A stretch of DNA of 64,000 nucleotides from Luteipulveratus flavus (GTDB taxonomy: Bacteria; Actinomycetota; Actinomycetes; Actinomycetales; Dermatophilaceae): the NCBI RefSeq assembly GCF_029080175.1, contig NZ_JARFJC010000049.1; one strand, 5' to 3'. Both the position numbers and the translations under genes were made by a program. A model generated the notes under the pieces. The model had not been told where the DNA came from and did not search any database. It saw only the letters and a list, made by a program, of their open reading frames with translations. Of the stretch, positions 16,363 through 25,143 are shown in pieces. Every line of letters begins with the position of its first letter. Within the stretch, counting starts at the first letter, position 1.

Positions 16363-17307
16363 TCAGACGTCGTCCGGGGTGATGACGACCTTGCCGGTGA
16401 GCTTGCCGGCGGCGGCCTCGGAGTGGACGCGGGCCAGATCCTTGAGGCCCGCTCGTTGGCCCACCTCGATCCGCAGCTCGCCGCGGTCGACCAGATCCAC
16501 CAGGTGAGCGAGCTGGGCGGCGTCGCTGCGGACGTACAGGTCGATGCCCTCGACGCCACGCGACGGGTCGCTCGGTGCGGGCATCCAGACGGTGGTGTTG
16601 ACCACGACCCCACCGTCGCGCACCCGGGAGGCCAGCGCGCCGAAGTCATCGGGATTGATGGGCGCGAGGTTGAGCAGGACGTCGACCGGCTCCTCAACGG
16701 CTGCGGCGACGTCGGTGGCGGTCCAGTCGATGAGCTCGGCCGCGCCGGCGGCCTGCACCGCCTCCAGCGCCTGAGGGCCTGCCGTGGCGATCACGTGAGC
16801 CCCGGCACTCTTGGCCAGCTGCACGGCATAGCCGCCGACCGCGCCACTCGCACCGTTGATCAGGATGCGCTGGCCCGACGTCAGATTCGCGTGCTCGTGG
16901 AGCGCTTGCCAGGCGGTGAGACCCACCAGCGGCAGAGCGGCCGCGTCAGCCAAGGGGACGCTCGAGGGCGCTGGGGCGAGTCCGTCCGCGGCCGCAACCA
17001 CGTACTCGGCAGCGGCCCCGTCGGCCGTGAACGGCAGGAAGCCCACGACGCGATCACCGACCTGCGGGTTCTCGACTCCTTCACCCACCTCCTCGACAGT
17101 GCCCGCGACGTCGAGGCCGGGGATGTGCGGCAGGTCGAGAGGCATGGGCTCCTGCATCAGCCCCGCTCGGATGTTGGCGTCGACCCCGTTGAACGTGGTG
17201 GCCGCGACGCGCACAAGCACGTCACCCGCTCCGGGCGTGGGCTGGTTCACCTCTTCGTACACGAGCACGTCGGGATCTCCGTACTGGTGGAACCGCACTG
17301 CCTTCAT
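16363..17307 (-). CDS. NADP-dependent quinone-oxidoreductase-like alcohol dehydrogenase family protein
   Basis: A 314-aa zinc-independent medium-chain dehydrogenase/reductase of the quinone oxidoreductase type. The N-terminal catalytic domain begins MKAVRFHQYG and contains PHIPGLDVAGTVEEVG. The Rossmann domain has ILINGASGAVGGYAVQLAKSAGAHVIAT, a nucleotide-binding glycine motif. No zinc-ligand cysteine cluster is seen. The ATG at 17307 has AGGACAG upstream and matches the family N-terminus; an in-frame start 42 nt earlier overlaps the promoter. It is divergent from a TetR gene, and a perfect palindrome lies between them, so TetR repression of this enzyme is likely. The physiological substrate is unknown; such pairs often respond to electrophiles. 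Confidence 0.85.
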   Translation of the reverse strand: MKAVRFHQYGDPDVLVYEEVNQPTPGAGDVLVRVAATTFNGVDANIRAGLMQEPMPLDLPHIPGLDVAGTVEEVGEGVENPQVGDRVVGFLPFTADGAAAEYVVAAADGLAPAPSSVPLADAAALPLVGLTAWQALHEHANLTSGQRILINGASGAVGGYAVQLAKSAGAHVIATAGPQALEAVQAAGAAELIDWTATDVAAAVEEPVDVLLNLAPINPDDFGALASRVRDGGVVVNTTVWMPAPSDPSRGVEGIDLYVRSDAAQLAHLVDLVDRGELRIEVGQRAGLKDLARVHSEAAAGKLTGKVVITPDDV

Positions 17308-17358
17308 GGCTGTCCTGCCTTCGTCGTCTCGTGGATGCCTTGTCTTCACGCTACACCT

Positions 17359-17380
17359 AAGCGGACGAATTCGTCCGCTT
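17359..17380. promoter_or_regulatory. perfect 22-bp palindrome, predicted TetR operator
   Basis: AAGCGGACGAA (17359-17369) is followed directly by its exact reverse complement (17370-17380). It sits between the divergent oxidoreductase (start 17307) and tetR (start 17430), where it would cover both promoters. A TAGCGT -10-like box for the minus-strand gene is adjacent. Confidence 0.7.
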
Positions 17381-17429
17381 CTTCGCGCGCTGTCGGCTCC
17401 GTCAGCGCGGAGCGCGGTTGAATGTGCCC

Positions 17430-18002
17430 ATGAGTGAGAGCGCGACCGAGGATCGCCGGCTGCGCAGCGACGCCGAGCGGAACCGCGAGCGCGTCGTCGC
17501 TGCGGCTGTCGTCGCCCTGCACCGTGACGGCGCTGGCGTCCCCATCGCGACGATCGCCGACGACGCTGGTGTCGGGGTCGGCACGGTCTACCGGCACTTC
17601 CGCAACCGCGAGGTGCTGGTCGAGGAGCTCACCCACCGGTCCTTCACGCTGATGGTCGGTCGGCTGCAGCACGCCCAAGGGCTCGGAGGGACGGCGGTGG
17701 AAGCGTTCCGGGACTTCCTCCTCGGCGTCATCCAGGACCGCAACGACATGGTCCTGCGGTCGACCGGTGGCCCGGCCGTCGAGAGCGAGCGCGTCGGGGC
17801 CGTCCAGGCCGAGCTGCACCGAGGAATCAGGGAGCTCATCGCGCGCGGCCTCGCCGATGGCACGATCAGGCGGGAGATCGATGTCGCCGACATCGCCTGG
17901 CTCGGCGCCACGCTGGCCCAGCCCGGACGCGAGGGCAGGGCTTGGGAGCGGATCTGCGAGCGCCTGCTGGACACCTACCTGGCCGGGCTCGGCGCGCCGT
18001 AG
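17430..18002 (+). CDS. TetR family transcriptional regulator
   Basis: A 190-aa repressor. The N-terminal helix-turn-helix is VPIATIADDAGVGVGTVYRHFRNREVLVEEL at about residues 35-65, the standard TetR DNA-binding domain. The C-terminal half is the helical ligand-binding domain, ending WERICERLLDTYLAGLGAP. The ATG at 17430 is used; TTGAAT six nt upstream could be a -10 box for a leaderless transcript. The palindrome at 17359-17380 lies just upstream and is the likely autoregulatory operator. Divergent arrangement with the oxidoreductase suggests that enzyme is the main target. Confidence 0.85.
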   Translation: MSESATEDRRLRSDAERNRERVVAAAVVALHRDGAGVPIATIADDAGVGVGTVYRHFRNREVLVEELTHRSFTLMVGRLQHAQGLGGTAVEAFRDFLLGVIQDRNDMVLRSTGGPAVESERVGAVQAELHRGIRELIARGLADGTIRREIDVADIAWLGATLAQPGREGRAWERICERLLDTYLAGLGAP

Positions 18003-18079
18003 GACCGACGCGGACGGACACAACCGCCCCCCGGGTGTGTGGTGTCGGCACATTGAGCGGTACTCCGGGCGGTCGGAGC

Positions 18080-19141
18080 ATGGCGGTCATGCGACCGATC
18101 TCCCGAGCCCTCGGCACGGCTGCGGCCCTCGCCCTCGGTGCCGCTCTGATGACGCCGACCGTGGCGAGCGCACGAAGAACCCTTCCGGCGTGCCGGGCAT
18201 CCAGGTCGACGGCTACTTCCCGGACACCTCGACGTCCAACACCAACAACGGGTGGAAGCACGACAGCCAGTTCGTCATCCGCATCCCCGACCACTGGAAC
18301 GGCAAGCTCGTCATCAGTGGCGCGCCCGGCGTCCGGGCGCAGTACGCGAACGACTTCATCATCAGCGACTGGGTCCTCAGCAAGGGCTACGCGTTCGCCT
18401 CCACCGACAAGGGCAACGTCGGCGCGTCGTTCTACGTCGACGGGTCGAAGCCGGGTGGCTCGATCGCCGAGTGGCACCAGCACGTGACGCAGCTGACCGT
18501 CGCCACCAAGGGGGTCGCCCAGCAGGTGTACGCGAAGAAGCCGGGCCGGATGTTCATGTTTGGCATCTCCGACGGCGGCTACCTCACCCGCTGGCAGCTG
18601 GAGAACCACCCCGGGCTGTTCGACGCCGGCCTCGACCGGGAGGGCACGCTGTTCCGCCCCGAGGGCCCGAACCTGCTCACCTACCTGCCGACGGCGCTCA
18701 AGCAGTAACCGACGTACGCCGCCACCGGCGACCGGGCCGCGCACGACGCAATGATCGCGGCCGGTTTCGCCCCCGGCTCGGAGCCCCTGTGGCCCTTCCA
18801 CCACTCGGTCTACTGGGACCTCACCCAGCGCATCTGCCGCGAGGAGCTCGACCCCGAGTACGACGGTGCGACCCAGGCGGGGACCCCGTTCTGCCAGAGC
18901 GGCACGCCGGCCTGCGACGCCGAATACGACTACGCGAGCCGCCCGCAGTCGGTGAAGGACGCCGTCGCGTCGGTGTCGCTGAGCGGCCGGATCCAGCGGC
19001 CGATGCTGACCGTGCAGGGCACGCTCGACACCCTCCTGCCGCCCGCCACGGACGCGGACGTGTAGGACCGCCTCGTCGATCAGGCGGGCTCCGGCGACCT
19101 GCCCGGCCGGTGGCGACCTCGTCGACAGCTGCGAGCTGTAG
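18080..19141 (+). pseudogene. decayed secreted alpha/beta hydrolase (tannase/feruloyl esterase or 3HB-oligomer hydrolase type)
   Basis: Remains of a secreted esterase. The signal peptide (MRPISRALGTAAALALGAAL...VASA) is in one frame; the mature protein starting TKNPSGVPGIQVDGYFPD is in another, so one base has been lost at about 18171. Restoring it gives a clean ASA signal-peptidase site before TKN. The hydrolase part carries the nucleophile elbow GISDGG. In-frame stops then occur at 18706 (TAA after TALKQ) and 19063 (TAG after ATDADV). At the first the frame resumes with PTYAATGDRAAHD, so a Tyr codon is a plausible original. The C-terminus beyond about 19098 is not recognisable and the exact 3' end is uncertain. 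Three independent lesions make a sequencing error an unlikely full explanation. Confidence 0.8.
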
Positions 19142-19178
19142 CCGTCGTCCGCGTTCGGGACCAGGCGCGCCGACCGCG

Positions 19179-19184
19179 TAGGCT
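19179..19184 (+). promoter_or_regulatory. -10 box of prfB (leaderless start)
   Basis: TAGGCT lies 8 nt before the GTG at 19193, with no Shine-Dalgarno sequence between. Confidence 0.5.
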
Positions 19185-19192
19185 GACTCCTC

Positions 19193-20311
19193 GTGGCTGT
19201 CGACTTCCCCGCTGATATCAAGGCCCTGCGCACGACGATGGACTCCGTGCGCGAGGTCACCGACCTGGACTCCCTGCGTGCCCAGATCACCGACCTGGAG
19301 TCTCAGTCCGCCGCGCCCGACCTGTGGGACGACGTCGAGAAGGCCCAGCAGGTCACCTCCACGCTGTCGCGCGCGAAGGCCGAGCTGGACCGCGTCGAGA
19401 CCATGGACAGCCGCATCGACGACCTGGAGACCCTCGTCGAGATGGGCACCGAGGAGAACGACGCCGAGACCCTGCAGGAGGCCGAGCGCGAGCTGACCTC
19501 GGTCCAGAAGGCCGTCGGCGAGCTCGAGGTCCGCACCCTGCTCAACGGCGAGTACGACCAGCGCGAGGCCGTCGTGACCATCCGCGCCGGCGCCGGCGGT
19601 GTCGACGCCGCGGACTTCGCCGAGATGCTCATGCGCATGTACCTGCGCTGGGCCGAGCGCCACGGGTACCCCACCAAGGTCATGGACACCTCGTACGCGG
19701 AGGAGGCCGGCCTCAAGAGCGCGACGTTCGAGGTCAACGTGCCGTACGCGTACGGCAACCTCGGCGTCGAGGCCGGCACCCACCGGCTGGTCCGGATCAG
19801 CCCGTTCGACAACCAGGGCCGCCGGCAGACCTCGTTCGCCGCGGTCGAGGTCGTCCCCCTGATCGAGACCACCGACGCGATCGAGATCCCCGAGAACGAG
19901 CTCAAGATCGACGTCTTCCGCTCCTCCGGCCCAGGTGGCCAGTCGGTCAACACGACCGACTCCGCCGTGCGCATGACGCACATCCCGACCGGCACGGTCG
20001 TCTCGATGCAGAACGAGAAGTCCCAGATCCAGAACCGCGCCGCCGCGCTGCGCGTCATGCAGTCCCGCCTGCTGCTGCTGAAGAAGCAGGAGGAGGACGC
20101 CAAGAAGAAGGAGCTGGCCGGCGACGTCAAGGCCAGCTGGGGCGACCAGATGCGCTCCTACGTCCTGCACCCGTACCAGATGGTGAAGGACCTGCGCACC
20201 GAGCACGAGGTCGGCAAGACCGACGCGGTCTTCGACGGCGACATCGACGACTTCATGGAGGCCGGCATCCGCTGGAAGCGCTCCCAGGACCGCGACAACG
20301 CGTCTGACTGA
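19193..20311 (+). CDS. prfB: peptide chain release factor 2
   Basis: A 372-aa class I release factor that recognises UGA and UAA and hydrolyses peptidyl-tRNA. The N-terminal coiled domain (residues 1-110) precedes the RF2 anticodon-like SPF tripeptide in RISPFDNQGRRQTSF and the catalytic GGQ at 248-250 within SSGPGGQSVNTTDSAVR. The gene is read in a single frame: the in-frame UGA programmed +1 frameshift used by many bacterial prfB genes is absent. The GTG start has a TAGGCT -10 box 8 nt upstream. In many actinobacteria prfB sits just before ftsE-ftsX-smpB; here about 3.2 kb of other genes intervene. Confidence 0.96.
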   Translation: MAVDFPADIKALRTTMDSVREVTDLDSLRAQITDLESQSAAPDLWDDVEKAQQVTSTLSRAKAELDRVETMDSRIDDLETLVEMGTEENDAETLQEAERELTSVQKAVGELEVRTLLNGEYDQREAVVTIRAGAGGVDAADFAEMLMRMYLRWAERHGYPTKVMDTSYAEEAGLKSATFEVNVPYAYGNLGVEAGTHRLVRISPFDNQGRRQTSFAAVEVVPLIETTDAIEIPENELKIDVFRSSGPGGQSVNTTDSAVRMTHIPTGTVVSMQNEKSQIQNRAAALRVMQSRLLLLKKQEEDAKKKELAGDVKASWGDQMRSYVLHPYQMVKDLRTEHEVGKTDAVFDGDIDDFMEAGIRWKRSQDRDNASD

Positions 20312-20436
20312 TACCTCCGACCTAGGCGGAGACGTCTGGACGCAGAACCCGACCAGGTCCGACTGGTTCGGGCGCGCACGCCGCTCCACCATGGTCTGTA
20401 CGCGACGGGGGTCGCGATCAGACCACAGGGGGAATC

Positions 20437-21525
20437 ATGTCGAGAGCGAGAACTCGTACGACACTGGCCGCCGCAGCGGCCGCACTCACCTGCACCGCAG
20501 GCGTTTTCGCCGCCACCGCAGCCGATGCCGCGGGAACGGCAACGGGGCCGAGCATCGTGCCGCCGCCCGGCGCACCGACGGCGTACGGCTACACGGCGCT
20601 GATCCGTCACGGGTCGTCGGCGGGCGACGGGACCGGGCGGCTCGTGCTGCGAGCTCCGGACGGTCGGTCCAGCAGCATCGGGGCGGTGCCGGACTGGGCG
20701 CGTGTTGAGGATGTCAGCACCAACGCTCGCACCGTGGTGACAGCAGACGACCACCAAGGTTCCACGCTGCTGAGCCTCACCGTATGGGACACCGAGAGCC
20801 GGAAGCCGACCCGCCTCGACGTCGCCGACGGCATGCAGTCCCGGCTCGTCAAGGGCGGCATCGTCGTGTCGCGCTTCGGGAAGCCTGCTCAGCTCTACTC
20901 CCGGTCGGGGACGCTGCTGCGGACCTACAGCGGGACGACGGGCTGGAGGCTGTCCGCCTCGGCCGACGGGACTCGCATCATGCAGGACGACTCGGCCGGC
21001 CGGATCATCGTGCGGGACGCCGTCACCGGGGCGATCCTCCGCACCGTGCCCGTGCCGACCGGGATGGCGGGGTGCCAGCCGTCGTACCACTTCGACAGCA
21101 GCTCGTTCACCATGGACTGCTACAAGCGGGTCGACGTGGCGCCACAAACCGTCAGTGCGTACCGCACCGGCTACACCGCAGCCGTCGCCACCACCCGGCT
21201 GATGTCGTTCGACGGCGGGAGCAACGTGCGCAAGGTGGACGGCGGGATGCTGATCTTCGACAAGGGCGCCGAGTCGCCGTGCCGGGAGCCCTATGTGCTC
21301 GACATCGCCGGGGTGGGTCTGCCGCTGAAGTTCGGTGACTACTCCTGGGCGACGGCCGGCGCGTACGGACGGGTGGTCGACCTCGGCTCGTTCAGCGGCT
21401 GCGGTGACGTGACCGGCGCGCTCGTGCGGCGGGACATCGCCAGCGGCGCCGAGACTCGGATCGCCGGTCGCGGCACGGCGATCGGCGGGTTCGTGACGTC
21501 GGCGAAGACGGTCGACGGCACCTGA
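20437..21525 (+). CDS. secreted protein, possible beta-propeller, unknown function
   Basis: A 362-aa exported protein. Residues 1-32 form a signal peptide ending ATAADAA. The rest is rich in short beta-strand repeats with alternating glycine and aromatic residues (for example GWRLSASADGTRIMQDDSAGRIIVRDAVTG and DGGSNVRKVDGGMLIFD), suggesting a WD40/TolB-like propeller, although I cannot assign blades. Cysteines occur in pairs that could form disulfides. The ATG is fixed by a strong AGGGGG RBS. It converges with a lipoprotein gene 14 bp downstream. No family is recognised. Confidence 0.65.
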   Translation: MSRARTRTTLAAAAAALTCTAGVFAATAADAAGTATGPSIVPPPGAPTAYGYTALIRHGSSAGDGTGRLVLRAPDGRSSSIGAVPDWARVEDVSTNARTVVTADDHQGSTLLSLTVWDTESRKPTRLDVADGMQSRLVKGGIVVSRFGKPAQLYSRSGTLLRTYSGTTGWRLSASADGTRIMQDDSAGRIIVRDAVTGAILRTVPVPTGMAGCQPSYHFDSSSFTMDCYKRVDVAPQTVSAYRTGYTAAVATTRLMSFDGGSNVRKVDGGMLIFDKGAESPCREPYVLDIAGVGLPLKFGDYSWATAGAYGRVVDLGSFSGCGDVTGALVRRDIASGAETRIAGRGTAIGGFVTSAKTVDGT

Positions 21526-21539
21526 GTCAAGGACGTGCG

Positions 21540-22127
21540 TCAGGTGGCGGCCACGACCTCGACGGGCACACCAGGCGCCTGGTTCAGCACGTTGCCGACG
21601 ACCCGAGCCGTGTAGCGGCCCTGCGGCAGTCCGGGAGGTGCCCCGTCGGCTTCGCAGCGTGGGGACCCCGCTGGGGTCGTGTCCTGCGTGCAGTGCGTGT
21701 AGGTCGTCAGGGCGGTGACCGGCATCCGCGTCTGGCCGGGCGCTATCCGCAACGGGCCGGACCCGCACTCGGCGGTGAAGGCCGGGGTGTTGTCGATGCC
21801 ACGGCGCACGAGCTGGACGGCGTACTTCGGCGTGCAGCGTCCAGCCGCCCCGGCACCCGACCACAGCTCGACCGCGCGGCCCGTCGGGTTGTCGATGACG
21901 ATCGCAGCGTTCACCGTTGCACCGGCGCTGACCCTCGTCCGCGGCAGCTCGAGACGAACGCGAATTCCTTCCGGGGTGCTCCCGGAGGGAGTCGTCATCA
22001 TCGACGAGGATTCGATCGGCGTCGGCGGCGCCGTCACCGGGCCGCCGGGATCACCGCTGCGAACCTCACCACAGCCGGCCATCACTCCCACTGCCACCGC
22101 CAGCGTGGCCACCCTTGTCGCTCTCAT
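21540..22127 (-). CDS. small lipoprotein with Ig-like fold, possibly BsuPI-like
   Basis: A 195-aa predicted lipoprotein. The signal peptide MRATRVATLAVAVGVMAGC ends in lipobox VMAGC. After a Pro/Ser/Thr-rich linker comes a beta-rich domain with VRLELPRTRVSAGATVNAAIVIDNPTG, the style of BsuPI/Ig-like domains that begin with a statement of strands A and B, and a C-terminal GRYTARVVGNV strand. Four cysteines are spread over the domain and may form two disulfides. The start at 22127 gives a normal signal peptide; an in-frame start 48 nt upstream would add a charged extension. Function unknown. Confidence 0.62.
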   Translation of the reverse strand: MRATRVATLAVAVGVMAGCGEVRSGDPGGPVTAPPTPIESSSMMTTPSGSTPEGIRVRLELPRTRVSAGATVNAAIVIDNPTGRAVELWSGAGAAGRCTPKYAVQLVRRGIDNTPAFTAECGSGPLRIAPGQTRMPVTALTTYTHCTQDTTPAGSPRCEADGAPPGLPQGRYTARVVGNVLNQAPGVPVEVVAAT

Positions 22128-22205
22128 GGCTCGAAGACGCCGCAGTGTGCTGTGACGTTGGTCACGATCGCGCACCGCTCCGGGCGCTCGCCGACGAGCA
22201 GACCA

Positions 22206-22855
22206 CTAGGCCGACAGCCGCTCCGCCAGCACCGGGACGCCCGGGCCGTCCAGCCGCGGGAGAGCAGCCGAGCACCGCCCGGTCGCGAGCAGCAGCAGCG
22301 CGGCGGTGCTCCCGCTCACGACCGGGCCCGACCCCCGGGTCCAGGGCGCGTCGGTGGACCGCAGCGTCACTGCCCCCAACCGGCGACGGGCGTAGAAGGG
22401 CCAGCCCATCGACCACACGCGCCGCAGGGCGATCTCGGCCGCCCGCGTCGGCATCGGGTGCTCCCGGCCGAGCGGAACGACCATGTCCTGGGCGTGCACC
22501 AGGATGTCCAGCGCAGCGGCTCCACCGGCGTCACCATGGGCGCCGTACGCCGCGACCCGACCATGCGCCGCAGGGAAGCGGCGAGATCGGGCGTCGGCGC
22601 GCGGTGCCGTACGGCGGTGTCGTGGACCATCCGGTCGAAGCTGCCGCGAGCCCGTACGAGGTCACGCACGGCGGTCATCGGCGGCGTGTGCGCCAGGGTC
22701 AGGTGGGCGGCGACGTCGCGGACGGTCCACCCCTCGCACAGGGACGCCGTGGCGAGCTCGTCGGAGGAGAAGTCGTCGATCAGGTCGGCCACCGCGCTGC
22801 GCTCGCGGTCGATCGTCTGCCACACCGCCGACAGCTGCGGCCTTTCAAGATGCAT
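22206..22855 (-). pseudogene. frameshifted TIGR03083/maleylpyruvate-isomerase-like protein
   Basis: The N-terminal part, starting MHLERPQLSAVWQTIDRERS with GAGGAG upstream of the ATG, has the DinB-like mycothiol-dependent isomerase signature LCEGWTVRDVAAHL. At about 22516 the frame changes: the sequence reads VTPVEPL then must move by one base to continue LDILVHAQDMVVPLGREHPMP to the stop at 22206. One base has been lost within GCGCAGCGGC. Without correction the protein is cut after about 120 residues plus unrelated sequence. Either the gene is inactivated or the base is a sequencing error in a GC-rich run. It is divergent from a MarR gene and shares its inverted-repeat region. Confidence 0.75.
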
Positions 22856-22889
22856 CTCGGCTCCTCGAATCAAGTACGATGCTCGAACC

Positions 22890-22905
22890 ATTCTCGTTCG
22901 AGAAT
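22890..22905. promoter_or_regulatory. inverted repeat, candidate MarR operator
   Basis: ATTCTCG-TT-CGAGAAT is a 7-2-7 inverted repeat between the divergent TIGR03083 gene and marR (22931). It is flanked by a direct repeat TCGAACCAT at 22883 and 22905. Confidence 0.55.
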
Positions 22906-22930
22906 CGAACCATCGTCAAGAGGAGGCGTG

Positions 22931-23374
22931 ATGGCCGACCCCGATGTCTCGCCGAACATCGGGCTGCTCGCGTTCCTGGTCGCTCGGGACATGGAGACCC
23001 GGGTGATGGAGGGGCTCGCCAGCGCCGGGTACGACGACATCACGCTCGCGCAGAGCCGGGCCTTCCAGCGGGTCGGCCCCGACGGGACGCGTGTCACCGA
23101 CCTCGCCGAGCAAGCGCGCATCACCAAGCAGACAGCCGTCTTTCTGGTCAACCAACTGGAGCGCGCGGGTTACGTCGAGCGTGTCGTCGACCCCACGGAC
23201 GCCCGCGCCCGGCTGGTGCGGCTCGCCGGACGCGGCCGTGCGCTGGTCGAGGTGGCCAGGCGGCTCGAGGCCGAGGTCGAGCAGCGCTGGGCCGACCACC
23301 TGGGCGCTCGCGACACCGCGAGCCTGCGGCGGATCCTCACCTCGTTGCGCGAGATCACCGACCCGTACGCCTGA
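22931..23374 (+). CDS. MarR family transcriptional regulator
   Basis: A 147-aa winged-helix dimeric regulator. The DNA-binding region is TRVTDLAEQARITKQTAVFLVNQLERAGYVERVVDPTDARARLVRLAGRG (about 55-105), with the MarR wing DPTDARARLV. The N- and C-terminal helices form the dimer interface. AGGAGG 5 nt upstream fixes the ATG at 22931. It is divergent from the frameshifted TIGR03083 gene and the inverted repeat at 22890-22905 is its probable binding site. Ligand unknown. Confidence 0.87.
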   Translation: MADPDVSPNIGLLAFLVARDMETRVMEGLASAGYDDITLAQSRAFQRVGPDGTRVTDLAEQARITKQTAVFLVNQLERAGYVERVVDPTDARARLVRLAGRGRALVEVARRLEAEVEQRWADHLGARDTASLRRILTSLREITDPYA

Positions 23375-23494
23375 GCGCGGCCGGGCCCTGGAAGCGTCGG
23401 CGTGGCATCCCCCGCGGGGAGTCGTGGACGCCTACCGTGAGGCACGCCGTTACCGCAGCCGTGCTGCACCGAAGGACGAGGTTGCTGTCCCCCG

Positions 23495-24214
23495 ATGATC
23501 CGTCTCGACGCCGTCACCATGCGCTACGACGAGCAGGGCGCCCCAGCCCTCGATGACGTGACCCTGCAGGTCGAGCGCGGTGAGTTCGGGTTCGTCGTCG
23601 GCGCGTCCGGGTCCGGCAAGTCCACCCTGATGCGGCTGGTCATTCACGAGAAGGTCGCCACTTCCGGCTCGGTGCTGGTCGCCGGGCAGGACCTGCGGGC
23701 GCTGCCCGAGCGGAAGGTCCCGGCGCTGCGGCGCGGCATCGGGGTGGTGTTCCAGGACTTCCGGCTGCTGGAGAACAAGACCGTCCACCAGAACGTCGCG
23801 TTCGTGCTGCAGGTCCTGGGCAAGCGCCGCCACCACATCAAGCAGATGGTCCCCGAGACGCTCGACCTGGTCGGGCTGGACGGCAAGGGCGACCGGATGC
23901 CGCACGAGCTCTCCGGCGGTGAGCAGCAGCGCGTCGCGATCGCCCGCGCGGTCGTGAAGAAGCCGGCGATCCTGCTGGCGGACGAGCCGACCGGCAACCT
24001 CGACCCGGAGACCAGCGCCGAGATCGTCCGGCTGCTGGAGCGGATCAACAAGACCGGCACGACGGTCCTCGTCGCGACCCACGACGACAGCATCGTGGAC
24101 CGGCTGCAGCGCCGCGTCATCGAGCTGGAGAACGGCAAGCTCGTCCGCGACGAGGCCGTCGGCGGCTACGGCGCCCGTACGAGCCGTGTCACCACGACCG
24201 GAGGCGTCGACTGA
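23495..24214 (+). CDS. ftsE: cell division ATP-binding protein FtsE
   Basis: A 239-aa ABC ATPase that with FtsX forms the divisome complex controlling peptidoglycan hydrolysis. Walker A is GASGSGKST (Lys42), the signature is LSGGEQQR, and Walker B is ILLADEPTG. The FtsE-typical start MIRLDAVTMRYDEQGAPALDDVTL is present. There is a C-terminal extension of about 15 residues after the conserved core (GGYGARTSRVTTTGGVD). Its stop overlaps the ftsX ATG by one base, so the pair is coupled. Confidence 0.95.
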   Translation: MIRLDAVTMRYDEQGAPALDDVTLQVERGEFGFVVGASGSGKSTLMRLVIHEKVATSGSVLVAGQDLRALPERKVPALRRGIGVVFQDFRLLENKTVHQNVAFVLQVLGKRRHHIKQMVPETLDLVGLDGKGDRMPHELSGGEQQRVAIARAVVKKPAILLADEPTGNLDPETSAEIVRLLERINKTGTTVLVATHDDSIVDRLQRRVIELENGKLVRDEAVGGYGARTSRVTTTGGVD

Positions 24215-25134
24215 TGCGCCTGCAGTTCATGCTCAGCGAGATCGTGCACGGTCTGCGACGCAACGTCGCGATGGTCGTCTCGGTCGTCCTGGTGTCGATG
24301 GTCTCGCTGTTCTTCCTCGGCTCCGGCCTGCTTGCGCACCGACAGGTCGACACCGCCAAGGGCTACTGGTACGACAAGGTCCAGGTCTCGATCTTCCTGT
24401 GCACCGCGCAGTCGACCGACGCTCCGTCCTGCGCCGACGGTGCCGTCTCGGCCGGTCAGCGCGACCAGATCCGCAGCGACCTGGCGAGCCTGGAGCCGCT
24501 GGTCGACCGGATCTACTACGAGTCCTCCGACCAGGCGTACACCCGCTTCCAGGACCAGTTCCGCAACAGCCCCTACCTCGGCAGCGTCGACCGCGCGGCC
24601 ATGCCGGAGTCGTTCCGGGTCAAGCTGTCCGACCCCACCCGGTTCGGGGAGATCGTCTCGGCCTTCGACGGCGCACCCGGCGTGGAGGCCGTCAGCGACC
24701 AGCGCAAGGTGCTGGACACCTTCTTCAACCTGCTCAACGTCCTGTCGATCGGCTCGGTCGCGCTGGCGGTCGTGATGCTCGTCTGCTCGATCCTGCTGAT
24801 CACCACCACCATCCGGCAGGTCGCGTTCAGCCGCCGGAGGCAGGTCGGGATCATGCGCCTGGTCGGCGCGTCGGCCACCGTCATCCATCTGCCGTTCGTG
24901 GTCGAGACGGTCATCGCCACGATGATCGGCGCCGTCCTAACCATCGGGCTGCTGTGGGCGATGGTCCACTACGGGGTCTCCGGCCTGCTGGAGAACGGCT
25001 CGGGCGGCGGCGGCCTCATCAGCCTGGTCGGCGAGGCGGACGTCTGGGCGATCGCCCCCTGGCTCCTCGTCGGCGCGTTCGTGCTGGCGGTCGTCACCTC
25101 CTTCGTCACCCTCCGTCGGTACCTGCGGGTCTAG
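24214..25134 (+). CDS. ftsX: cell division protein FtsX
   Basis: A 306-aa membrane protein with four transmembrane segments: one near residues 20-45, then, after a large extracellular loop, segments at about 180-205, 228-252 and 285-300. The extracellular domain (about 50-170) carries a pair of cysteines in SIFLCTAQSTDAPSCADG, as in mycobacterial FtsX, where this domain binds the hydrolase RipC. The cytoplasmic N-terminus begins MRLQFMLSEIVHGLRRN. The next gene, an M23 peptidase with a coiled coil, starts 10 bp downstream and is the likely partner that FtsX activates. Confidence 0.94.
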   Translation: MRLQFMLSEIVHGLRRNVAMVVSVVLVSMVSLFFLGSGLLAHRQVDTAKGYWYDKVQVSIFLCTAQSTDAPSCADGAVSAGQRDQIRSDLASLEPLVDRIYYESSDQAYTRFQDQFRNSPYLGSVDRAAMPESFRVKLSDPTRFGEIVSAFDGAPGVEAVSDQRKVLDTFFNLLNVLSIGSVALAVVMLVCSILLITTTIRQVAFSRRRQVGIMRLVGASATVIHLPFVVETVIATMIGAVLTIGLLWAMVHYGVSGLLENGSGGGGLISLVGEADVWAIAPWLLVGAFVLAVVTSFVTLRRYLRV

Positions 25135-25143
25135 GGCGGCGCG

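Noticed and set aside
18706..19065. In-frame TAA and TAG in the esterase gene considered as recoded (readthrough) stops
   Set aside because: A frameshift in the same gene and loss of the C-terminus fit decay better; no selenocysteine or readthrough signal is visible.
19193..19300. Programmed frameshift in prfB
   Set aside because: The gene is read in one frame from the GTG without an internal UGA in the usual region.
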